Assembly (NCBI GenBank): GCA_020217265.1
Contig: JAIWOS010000110.1
Location: forward strand, 1 to 10,229
Direction: 5' to 3'
DNA: 10,229 nucleotides
Origin: Thiobacillus sp.
GTDB taxonomy: Bacteria > Pseudomonadota > Gammaproteobacteria > Burkholderiales > Thiobacillaceae
A program made the position numbers and the translations under genes. The notes under the pieces were generated by a model. It was not told the origin of the DNA, made no database searches, and saw nothing but the letters and a program-made list of their open reading frames with translations. Numbering within the stretch: position 1 is the stretch's first letter; each line of letters opens with the position of its first letter. Shown piece after piece: positions 1-5,433 of the stretch.

Positions 1-549
1 GGGCTGGGGGCCACCCGCGTGGCCGCGGGCCTCGGCGCGCGCGTGACCCTGCTCGACCGCCAGGCCGCCAAGCTCGCCCAGGCCGAAACCCTGTTCGGGG
101 CGCGCGTGGCGACCCGCTTTTCCTCGCCCGACGCCATCGCGGACTGCACGGCCGACGCCGACATCGTGATCGGTGCCGTGCAGATTCCCGGCCGCCACGC
201 GCCCCGGCTGATTTCGCGCGCGCTACTGCGTCGCATGCCGCCGGGCTCGGTGCTGGTCGACGTCGCCATCGACCAGGGCGGCATCGCCGACACCTCGCGC
301 CCCACCACGCACAGCGCCCCCTTCTTCGTCGCTGAGGGGGTGGTGCACTACTGCGTGACCAACATGCCCGGGGCCGTTGCGCGAACCGCGACCGAGGCGC
401 TCACCCACGCCACCCTGCCCTACGTGCTGGCGCTGGCAAACCGCGGGCTTGCCGCGCTCGACGCCGACGCCGGGCTGAAAGCCGGCCTGCACGTGCACGG
501 CGGACGCATCGTGCACGCGGGACTGGCCGAGGATCTGGGACTGTCGTAG
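1..549 (+). CDS. ald: Alanine dehydrogenase, C-terminal fragment (5' end outside window)
   Basis: The open frame runs from the first base to a TAG at 547-549. It encodes the C-terminal ~180 residues of an NAD-dependent L-alanine dehydrogenase, which oxidatively deaminates alanine to pyruvate and ammonia in the cytoplasm. Seen: the opening residues GLGATRVAAGLGARVTLLDR are the second half of a Rossmann dinucleotide motif ending in the ribose-binding Asp. They are followed by DADIVIGAVQIPGRHAPRLI, by GSVLVDVAIDQGG, and by HYCVTNMPGAVARTAT, all hallmarks of the AlaDH/PNT family. Family proteins are ~370 residues, so about half is missing because of the window edge, not because of damage. The GTG at 19 lies inside the Rossmann motif and is not the real start. 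The next gene is convergent, 78 bp away. The gap shows no convincing terminator hairpin. Confidence 0.93.
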   Translation, partial: GLGATRVAAGLGARVTLLDRQAAKLAQAETLFGARVATRFSSPDAIADCTADADIVIGAVQIPGRHAPRLISRALLRRMPPGSVLVDVAIDQGGIADTSRPTTHSAPFFVAEGVVHYCVTNMPGAVARTATEALTHATLPYVLALANRGLAALDADAGLKAGLHVHGGRIVHAGLAEDLGLS

Positions 550-627
550 CGCGGACTGCCTGGCCGCGAAGGGGGGTTCAGAGGGGCATTTCCGAGTTTG
601 AACTGCTTCGCGACATTCGCGGACGGT

Positions 628-1329
628 TCATGGCGGCACCTTCCCGTCCAGCCAGACGTGGCCGCGCACCCGCAGCGCCGCGTCGAACGCGTACACGCAC
701 GGCACGCCGGAGGGGATTTCCACTTTTTCCATGGCCACGGCATCGATGCCGTCGAGATGCATGACCAGACCGCGCAGGGTGTTGCCGTGGCTCACGACAA
801 GCACACGCTGCCCCGCGCGCAGCGCCGGTACCAGCACGTTATCCCAGTACGGCAGCATGCGCCGCTGGCAGTCGCGCAGGCTTTCGCTCGCCGGCAGCGA
901 AGACGGATCGAGCCCGGCGTAGCGCGGGTCGAAGCGCGGATGGCGCGGATCGTCCGGTGCCAGCGGCGGCGGCGCCTCGAAGTAGCCGCGCCACCAGCGG
1001 CGCGAAGCCGCCTCGCCCCAGGTGGCGAATATTTCCCGCTTGCTCATCCCCTGCAGGGCGCCGTAATGGCGCTCGTTCAGTCGCCAGCTTTCGTATATCG
1101 GCACGTCCGGCGTGCCCAGCGCCGCGAGCACCGCTTCCGCCGTCTGGCGGGTGCGCCGCAGCATCGACACGTGCACAGCGTCGAAACCGAAGCCAGCCCG
1201 CGCCAGCACGAGGCCTGCCGCTGAGGCTTCTGCCAGGCCGGTTTCGGTGAGGGGAATGTCGGTCCAGCCGGTGAAGCGGTCCGTGAGGTTCCACGCGCTG
1301 TGGCCGTGCCGCAGCAGCACCAGCTTCAT
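628..1329 (-). CDS. gpmA: 2,3-bisphosphoglycerate-dependent phosphoglycerate mutase
   Basis: A 233-residue cytoplasmic glycolytic/gluconeogenic enzyme that interconverts 3- and 2-phosphoglycerate through a phosphohistidine. Seen: the RHG motif near the N-terminus with H8 as the phospho-acceptor, FTGWTDIPLTETG, MLRRTRQTAE, the signature WRLNERHYGALQG with catalytic E86, and SHGNTLRG with second histidine H181. The length is slightly short of the ~247 typical for GpmA. The residue after RHG is His (RHGHSAWN), where most family members I know have Glu. The ATG start overlaps the TGA stop of the upstream phosphatase gene as ATGA, so the two genes are probably cotranscribed and translationally coupled. 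The family call is secure. Whether it is the main cellular mutase or a paralogue cannot be told from the window. Confidence 0.9.
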   Translation of the reverse strand: MKLVLLRHGHSAWNLTDRFTGWTDIPLTETGLAEASAAGLVLARAGFGFDAVHVSMLRRTRQTAEAVLAALGTPDVPIYESWRLNERHYGALQGMSKREIFATWGEAASRRWWRGYFEAPPPLAPDDPRHPRFDPRYAGLDPSSLPASESLRDCQRRMLPYWDNVLVPALRAGQRVLVVSHGNTLRGLVMHLDGIDAVAMEKVEIPSGVPCVYAFDAALRVRGHVWLDGKVPP

Positions 1330-1979
1330 TCCGGCGCCCCGGTGAGCACGTGGCTGAGGTGATGGCGGTCGGCCCAGGATTCGAGATGGCAGCCGTGGGC
1401 GTCGAGGCGAAACCAGTTGAGCGCGCAGTTGGGGATTTCGAAGTCGCGCGGCGTGCTGAGCGGCCGCCCCGTGGCGCGGCGATAGATCACGTCGAGCACG
1501 CCGCTGTGGCAGATCGCGGCGATCGTCTGCCCGGGGTGATGGCGCGCCAGATGGGCGATGCCCTCGTCCACCCGCGCTGCGAAGTCGCGCAGCGACTCGC
1601 CGGTTTCGAAATCGTAGTCGGGATCGCGCGCAAGGTAATGCGCGTGCGCCGCCGGGTAGCGCGCGGCGGCCTCGGCGACAGTGAGCCCCTGGAAGATGCC
1701 GTAATGGCGCTCGCGCAGCGGGGGCAGCCGGTGCACCGGTTCCTCCTCGCGCATTGCCAGCGCACGCGCCGTCTCGATTGCCCGCGTCAGATCGCTGCTG
1801 TAGATCGCGGCAAAGCGGTGGTGGGCGGCGTTGTAGGCCATCGCCAGCGCCTGCGCCCGGCCGGTGGTGTTGAGCGGGATGTCGGTGTGGCCCTGGATCC
1901 GCTTTTCCACGTTCCAGTCGGTTTCCCCGTGCCGGATCAGACAGAGCCTTGTAACGACGGGCTTGGGCGAGTGCGGCAT
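1326..1979 (-). CDS. Histidine phosphatase family protein (phosphoglycerate mutase-like)
   Basis: A 217-residue cytoplasmic member of the histidine phosphatase superfamily. Seen: RLCLIRHGETDWN with phospho-acceptor H17, the IQGHTDIPLNTTG segment, SSDLTRAIETA, LRERHYGIFQG with the acid E90, GESLRDFAARV, and CHSGVLDVI with H158. These complete the active site. The substrate cannot be read off. Relatives include GpmB-like and alpha-ribazole-phosphate (CobC-type) phosphatases, and the absence of the dPGM insert suggests a phosphatase more than a true mutase (inference). I chose the ATG at 1979 because homology begins soon after it. A GTG at 2054 would add 25 residues and reach into the promoter region. 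There is no clear Shine-Dalgarno sequence. It overlaps gpmA by 4 bp (ATGA) and is divergent from ccoN. Confidence 0.88.
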   Translation of the reverse strand: MPHSPKPVVTRLCLIRHGETDWNVEKRIQGHTDIPLNTTGRAQALAMAYNAAHHRFAAIYSSDLTRAIETARALAMREEEPVHRLPPLRERHYGIFQGLTVAEAAARYPAAHAHYLARDPDYDFETGESLRDFAARVDEGIAHLARHHPGQTIAAICHSGVLDVIYRRATGRPLSTPRDFEIPNCALNWFRLDAHGCHLESWADRHHLSHVLTGAPE

Positions 1980-2000
1980 TCGCTTGCGCAAAAAAAGTGA

Positions 2001-2009
2001 GCTATACCA
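2001..2009 (-). promoter_or_regulatory. Possible extended -10 promoter element for the phosphatase-gpmA pair
   Basis: Read on the minus strand, the sequence TGGTATAGC has the TG-N-TATAnn form of an extended -10 element. It would place transcription start about 15 nt upstream of the phosphatase ATG. No convincing -35 box sits at 16-18 bp, so this is only a candidate. Its upstream side is occupied by the inverted repeat at 2013-2038. Confidence 0.3.
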
Positions 2010-2012
2010 AAT

Positions 2013-2038
2013 CTGACACAAAAAGATGCGCGTGTCAG
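2013..2038. repeat. Inverted repeat in divergent intergenic region (7-bp arms, 12-bp spacer)
   Basis: Perfect arms CTGACAC (2013-2019) and GTGTCAG (2032-2038) are separated by 12 bp. The repeat lies between the phosphatase start and the ccoN promoter, just upstream of the candidate minus-strand -10. It could be an operator for a dimeric regulator or a weak hairpin; on the plus strand it is followed by TTTTC, which is too short for a good terminator. The half-site core TGACAC recurs at 2091-2096 within the ccoN promoter. No regulator is identified. Confidence 0.5.
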
Positions 2039-2087
2039 TTTTCAGAAACAACACCGAACACGAGGGAGAGCCAGAGCGGGTGCGTCA

Positions 2088-2104
2088 TCTTGACACACTC
2101 AAGA
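2088..2104. promoter_or_regulatory. Inverted repeat over the ccoN -35 box (FNR-like half-sites, wrong spacing)
   Basis: TCTTGA-CACAC-TCAAGA is a perfect 6-bp inverted repeat with a 5-bp spacer. It contains the TTGA/TCAA half-sites of FNR/ANR boxes, but FNR needs six bases between them (TTGAT-N4-ATCAA), so this is one base short. Many cco operons are FNR/ANR-controlled, which makes the resemblance tempting. The spacing argues against canonical binding. The centre lies near -30 from the sigma70 -10 proposed at 2114-2119. It lies near -41 if the start is instead set by the TATATA at 2124-2129. Confidence 0.35.
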
Positions 2105-2119
2105 ATAAGAAGATATATT
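2090..2119 (+). promoter_or_regulatory. Candidate sigma70 promoter of the cco operon
   Basis: TTGACA (2090-2095, a perfect -35 consensus) is followed after 18 bp by TATATT (2114-2119, 5 of 6 matches to TATAAT). This predicts transcription start near 2126 and a leader of about 83 nt before ccoN. The region is AT-rich in an otherwise GC-rich window. A second possible -10, TATATA at 2124-2129, would suit activator-dependent initiation about 10 bp further on. The start site is unmeasured. Confidence 0.5.
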
Positions 2120-2140
2120 TATCTATATATGCGAATCCTT

Positions 2141-2159
2141 ACAGGCCTGCATGGCCTGT
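2141..2159 (+). repeat. Hairpin in the ccoN 5' leader
   Basis: ACAGGCC (2141-2147), loop TGCAT, GGCCTGT (2153-2159) form a perfect 7-bp stem. It sits downstream of the predicted transcription start and about 50 nt before the ccoN ATG. It is not followed by a T-run, so it is not a terminator. It might stabilise the 5' end of the mRNA or be a protein-binding dyad. Confidence 0.5.
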
Positions 2160-2208
2160 TGGCGATCTGCATGTGTATTCATCCAGTCATCAATCACGGG
2201 AGACGTGT

Positions 2209-3630
2209 ATGGAAGCGACAACCTATAACTACAAGGTCGTCCGCCAGTTCGCCATCATGACGGTGGTGTGGGGGATCGTCGGGATGCTGGTCGGGTTGAT
2301 CCTGGCTGCGCAACTGATCTGGCCTGATCTGACCTTCGGCATCGAGTGGCTCTCTTACGGCCGCCTGCGCCCGCTGCATACCAATGCGGTGATTTTCGCG
2401 TTCGGGGGCTCCGGCCTCTTCGCAGTGTCGTACTACATCGTGCAGCGCACCTGCCAGGTCCGGCTGTTCGCGGAAAAGCTCGCCGCGTTCACCTTCTGGG
2501 GCTGGACGGCGATCATCGTACTGGCCGCCATCACGCTGCCGCTGGGCTTTACCAGTTCCAAGGAATACGCCGAGCTGGAATGGCCGATCGACATCCTGAT
2601 CGCGGTGGTGTGGGTGTCCTACGCGGTGGTGTTCTTCGGCACCATCGCCAAGCGCAAGACCAAGCACATCTACGTATCCAACTGGTTCTTCGGCGCCTAC
2701 ATCCTGACGATCGCCCTGCTGCACATCGTCAACAACCTCGAGCTCCCGGTGTCGCTCACCAAGTCCTACTCGCTGTACGCCGGTGTGCAGGACGCGATGG
2801 TGCAGTGGTGGTACGGCCATAACGCGGTGGGCTTCTTCCTCACCACGGCCTTCCTCGGCATGATGTACTACTTCATTCCCAAGCAGGCCGGCCGCCCGAT
2901 CTATTCCTACCGCCTGTCGGTCGTGCACTTCTGGTCGCTCAACTTCATCTACATGTGGGCGGGCCCGCACCACCTGCAGTACACCGCCCTGCCCGACTGG
3001 GCGCAAAGCCTCGGCATGGTGTTCTCGCTGATCCTGCTCGCGCCTTCTTGGGGCGGCATGATGAACGGCATCATGACCCTGTCCGGCGCCTGGCACAAAC
3101 TGCGCACCGACCCGATCCTGAAGTTTCTCATCACCGCGATGTCGTTCTACGGCATGTCGACCTTCGAAGGCCCGATGATGTCGGTGAAGACCGTGAACGC
3201 GCTCTCCCACTACACCGAGTGGACCATCGGCCACGTGCATTCCGGCGCGCTGGGCTGGGTGGCAATGATCACCATCGGTTCGATGTACTACCTGATTCCG
3301 CGCCTGTTCGGCCGCGAGTCGATGTACAGCGTGAAGCTCATCGAGTGGCACTTCTGGCTCTCCACCATCGGCGTCGTGCTGTACATCGCATCGATGTGGA
3401 TCGCCGGCGTGGCGCAGGGCCTGATGTGGCGCGCGGCCAACCCGGACGGCACGCTCACCTACAGCTTTGCCCAGGTGCTGAACACGATGTACCCGTTCTA
3501 CACCATCCGTCTGGTCGGCGGCCTGCTGTTCTTCGGCGGCATGCTGATGATGGCGTACAACGTCCTCAAGACCGTGGGACAGGGCCGCGCCGTCAACGAC
3601 GCCGCCATTCCCCAAGCCGTTCACGCCTAA
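2209..3630 (+). CDS. ccoN: cbb3-type cytochrome c oxidase subunit I (CcoN)
   Basis: The catalytic subunit (473 residues) of the proton-pumping cbb3 oxidase in the inner membrane. It reduces O2 to water at the haem b3-CuB centre. Seen: mostly hydrophobic, consistent with the family's ~12 helices. H57 (RPLHTNAV) and one histidine of GHVHSG (H342/H344) fit low-spin haem b, and the other fits haem b3. H204 (WYGHNAVGF) and H254-H255 (AGPHH) fit CuB. Y248 lies 44 residues after H204, in line with the His-Tyr crosslink known for this family. E320 in TFEGPMM matches a conserved channel Glu. I chose the ATG at 2209 because the protein then begins METTTY-like ([17 protein letters not shown]), as family members do, and GGGAGA (2198-2203) lies 5 nt upstream. 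The frame is open back to 2026 but that extension is not protein-like. CcoO follows after 12 bp. Confidence 0.98.
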   Translation: MEATTYNYKVVRQFAIMTVVWGIVGMLVGLILAAQLIWPDLTFGIEWLSYGRLRPLHTNAVIFAFGGSGLFAVSYYIVQRTCQVRLFAEKLAAFTFWGWTAIIVLAAITLPLGFTSSKEYAELEWPIDILIAVVWVSYAVVFFGTIAKRKTKHIYVSNWFFGAYILTIALLHIVNNLELPVSLTKSYSLYAGVQDAMVQWWYGHNAVGFFLTTAFLGMMYYFIPKQAGRPIYSYRLSVVHFWSLNFIYMWAGPHHLQYTALPDWAQSLGMVFSLILLAPSWGGMMNGIMTLSGAWHKLRTDPILKFLITAMSFYGMSTFEGPMMSVKTVNALSHYTEWTIGHVHSGALGWVAMITIGSMYYLIPRLFGRESMYSVKLIEWHFWLSTIGVVLYIASMWIAGVAQGLMWRAANPDGTLTYSFAQVLNTMYPFYTIRLVGGLLFFGGMLMMAYNVLKTVGQGRAVNDAAIPQAVHA

Positions 3631-3642
3631 GGAGACCGAACC

Positions 3643-4248
3643 ATGATTTCGCATGAAACCATCGAAAAGAACATCGGCCTCTTGATCGTGCTGACCATCC
3701 TGGTGGTCAGCATCGGCGGCCTGGTGCAGATCGTACCGCTGTTCTTCCAGACCTCCACCACCAAGCCGGTGGCCGATTTGAAACCCTACACGGCGCTGCA
3801 GCTGTCGGGACGCGACATCTACATCCGCGAAGGCTGCGTCGGCTGCCACTCGCAGATGGTGCGTCCGTTCCGTGCCGAAACCGAGCGCTACGGCCACTAC
3901 TCGGTCGCCGGCGAATACGTCTACGACCGGCCCTTCCTGTGGGGCTCCAAGCGCACCGGCCCGGACCTGCAGCGGGTCGGCGGCCGCTACTCCGACGCCT
4001 GGCATCGCGCGCACCTGCTGAATCCGCGCGACGTGGTGCCCGAGTCGAACATGCCGGCGTATCCGTGGCTCGACCGTCCGCTGAAGGATGCCGACATCCA
4101 GCAGAAGATGCGCACGCTGAACTGGGTGGGCACCGGCTATTCCGACAAGGAAATCGCCGACGCCCCGGCCGAGCTGGAAGGCAAGACCGAGCTCGATGCG
4201 CTGATCGCGTATCTGCAGGTGCTGGGCACCCACGCACCGAAAAACTGA
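3643..4248 (+). CDS. ccoO: cbb3-type cytochrome c oxidase subunit II, mono-haem cytochrome c (CcoO)
   Basis: A 201-residue membrane-anchored cytochrome c that passes electrons to CcoN. Seen: an uncleaved N-terminal membrane helix at about residues 11-35, then a periplasmic domain with [14 protein letters not shown], in which C65, C68 and H69 bind haem c. M137 in [10 protein letters not shown] is the likely sixth ligand. The stretch [43 protein letters not shown] is diagnostic of CcoO. GGAGA directly after the ccoN stop serves as ribosome site, 7 nt before the ATG. The length is normal. Cotranscribed with ccoN, ccoQ and ccoP. Confidence 0.98.
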   Translation: MISHETIEKNIGLLIVLTILVVSIGGLVQIVPLFFQTSTTKPVADLKPYTALQLSGRDIYIREGCVGCHSQMVRPFRAETERYGHYSVAGEYVYDRPFLWGSKRTGPDLQRVGGRYSDAWHRAHLLNPRDVVPESNMPAYPWLDRPLKDADIQQKMRTLNWVGTGYSDKEIADAPAELEGKTELDALIAYLQVLGTHAPKN

Positions 4249-4258
4249 GGCATAGATC

Positions 4259-4426
4259 ATGGACAGCGGAACCCTCAGCGGCATCGTCACCCTGGTGTTC
4301 ATCGTGGTGTTCGTTGGCATCGTGTGGTGGGCGTACAGCCGGCGCAACAAGGAGCGCTTCGAGGACGCCGGCCGCCTGCCCTTTGCCGAGGACGACGTTC
4401 CGACTCAAAAAGGAGACAAGCAATGA
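4259..4426 (+). CDS. ccoQ: cbb3-type cytochrome c oxidase subunit CcoQ
   Basis: A small gene of 55 residues. The protein begins MDSGTLSGIVTLVFIVVFVG, forming a single membrane helix (about residues 7-25). A WWAYSRRNKERF segment and an acidic cytoplasmic tail (FEDAGRLPFAEDD) follow. This is the usual CcoQ/FixQ layout. The family helps to hold or stabilise the assembled oxidase, and its exact role differs between species. GAGG (4247-4250), overlapping the ccoO stop, lies 8 nt before the ATG. The stop overlaps the ccoP start as ATGA, so the two are translationally coupled. Position between ccoO and ccoP makes the call firm despite the small size. Confidence 0.94.
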   Translation: MDSGTLSGIVTLVFIVVFVGIVWWAYSRRNKERFEDAGRLPFAEDDVPTQKGDKQ

Positions 4427-5343
4427 GCGATTTCACCAGCGGCTTCTGGCCGATCTACATCAGCGTCATCACGCTCGTCAGCATCATCGGCACCTGGGTG
4501 TTCGTCAAATCGCACACCACCCGCAAGCTCGCCCCGGGCGAAAAGGCGGAATTGATGGAACACACCTGGGACGGCGATCTGCAGGATCTGAACAACCCGC
4601 TGCCGCGCTGGTGGCTGGGCCTGTTCTACGGCACCCTGGCCTTCGCGCTGATCTACCTGGTGCTGTGGCCGGGTCTGGGCACCTTCAAGGGCGTGCTGGG
4701 ATGGACCTCGCTGGGCGAGTACGAAGCCGAAGTGAAGGCCGCCGAGGCGAAGTTCCAGCCGGTGTACGCCGGGTTCATGAAACAGGACATCGCCAGCGTC
4801 GCCGCCAACCCCGAAGCGCGCGCCATCGGCAAGAACCTGTTCCTGACCTACTGCTCGCAGTGCCATGGATCGGACGCGGCCGGCGCCACCGGCTTCCCCA
4901 ACCTGACCGACCATGACTGGCTGTACGGCGGCGACCCCGACACGATCAAGGCATCGATCACCGACGGCCGTGCCGGCGTGATGCCCGCGCTGGGCGAGGC
5001 GCTCGGCCCGCAGGGCACCAAGGAAGTGGCGAACTATGTGCTGTCGCTGTCCGGCCGCAAGCACGATGCAGCGCTCGCCGCCGCCGGCCGCCAGAAATTT
5101 GCCGACAATTGCGCCGCCTGCCACGGCGCCGACGGCACCGGCATGGCCGCGATGGGCGCGCCCAACCTGACCGACAAGGTCTGGCTCTACGGCGGCAGCG
5201 AGGCGGCAATCATCGAAACCATTGCGAAAGGCCGCAACGGCGTGATGCCGGGCGCCGCGCAGACGCTCGGCACCACGTCCAACAAGGACGCCAAGCTCCA
5301 CCTGCTGGCCGCCTACGTCTACGGGCTGTCGCAGAAGAAGTAA
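4423..5343 (+). CDS. ccoP: cbb3-type cytochrome c oxidase subunit III, di-haem cytochrome c (CcoP)
   Basis: A 306-residue membrane-bound di-haem cytochrome c, the entry point for electrons from soluble or membrane cytochrome c. Seen: hydrophobic helices at about residues 8-28 and 62-82, with HTWDGDLQDLNNPLPRWW between them, a CcoP signature. Two cytochrome c domains follow, with CSQCH (C144, C147, H148) and CAACH (C230, C233, H234). Each domain carries PNLTD...WLYGG and GVMP, with M187 and M275 the likely sixth ligands. The two domains therefore look like an internal duplication. The ATG at 4423 is set by AGGAGA (4411-4416) and by overlap with the ccoQ stop. The frame extends upstream only as a shadow of ccoQ. 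After the stop comes an unusually structured 90-bp gap. Confidence 0.98.
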   Translation: MSDFTSGFWPIYISVITLVSIIGTWVFVKSHTTRKLAPGEKAELMEHTWDGDLQDLNNPLPRWWLGLFYGTLAFALIYLVLWPGLGTFKGVLGWTSLGEYEAEVKAAEAKFQPVYAGFMKQDIASVAANPEARAIGKNLFLTYCSQCHGSDAAGATGFPNLTDHDWLYGGDPDTIKASITDGRAGVMPALGEALGPQGTKEVANYVLSLSGRKHDAALAAAGRQKFADNCAACHGADGTGMAAMGAPNLTDKVWLYGGSEAAIIETIAKGRNGVMPGAAQTLGTTSNKDAKLHLLAAYVYGLSQKK

Positions 5344-5358
5344 GCAGCAACGCGGATT

Positions 5359-5376
5359 CGCCGGGCGCGCCCGGCG
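5359..5376 (+). repeat. Perfect 18-bp GC palindrome between ccoP and ccoG
   Basis: CGCCGGGCGCGCCCGGCG is its own reverse complement. As RNA it can fold into a 7-bp all-GC stem with a CGCG loop, 15 nt after the ccoP stop. It is not followed by a T-run, so a classical intrinsic terminator is unlikely. A role in protecting the 3' end of ccoNOQP mRNA, or in partial attenuation, is inference. Confidence 0.75.
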
Positions 5377-5377
5377 G

Positions 5378-5416
5378 GCCGCTAGAGCGCATTGCCCGGC
5401 AGTGCGCTCCAGCGGC
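5378..5416 (+). repeat. Long imperfect inverted repeat just upstream of ccoG
   Basis: Arms of 14 nt, GCCGCTAGAGCGCA (5378-5391) and TGCGCTCCAGCGGC (5403-5416), pair with one mismatch (A-C in RNA). The 11-nt loop contains a further short TGC/GCA pairing. It starts 2 nt after the first palindrome and ends 17 nt before the ccoG ATG. There is no T-run downstream. It may act with the first hairpin as an RNA processing or stability element between the structural and assembly genes. Confidence 0.75.
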
Positions 5417-5433
5417 ACAACACGACGCGAACC

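Noticed and set aside
550..627. Terminator between ald and gpmA
   Set aside because: Only 5-bp complementary pieces with long loops are visible and there is no T-run.
2013..2045. Intrinsic terminator on the plus strand
   Set aside because: The stem is only 7 bp with a 12-nt loop and only four T follow. No plus-strand gene ends here, so there is nothing to terminate.
1980..2054. 25-residue N-terminal extension of the histidine phosphatase from a GTG at 2054
   Set aside because: It would run through the putative promoter and dyad, has no family resemblance, and the ATG at 1979 gives the normal length.
2088..2104. Canonical FNR/ANR box for the cco operon
   Set aside because: The half-sites TTGA and TCAA are five bases apart where FNR needs six. 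It is kept only as an FNR-like dyad; no other site in 1980-2208 fits better.
2026..2208. N-terminal extension of CcoN by 61 residues from an upstream ATG
   Set aside because: It covers the promoter and leader, is not membrane-protein-like, and the ATG at 2209 has a good ribosome site and the family's N-terminus.
2194..4350. 718-codon open frame on the minus strand opposite ccoN-ccoQ
   Set aside because: It is a shadow of the GC-rich codon use of ccoN, ccoO and ccoQ. The translation is rich in His, Arg, Asp and Gln without domains, while the plus strand encodes unmistakable oxidase subunits.
5359..5433. Classical rho-independent terminator after ccoP
   Set aside because: Both stems are strong but no U-run follows either, and ccoG and ccoH, which belong with the oxidase, lie directly downstream.
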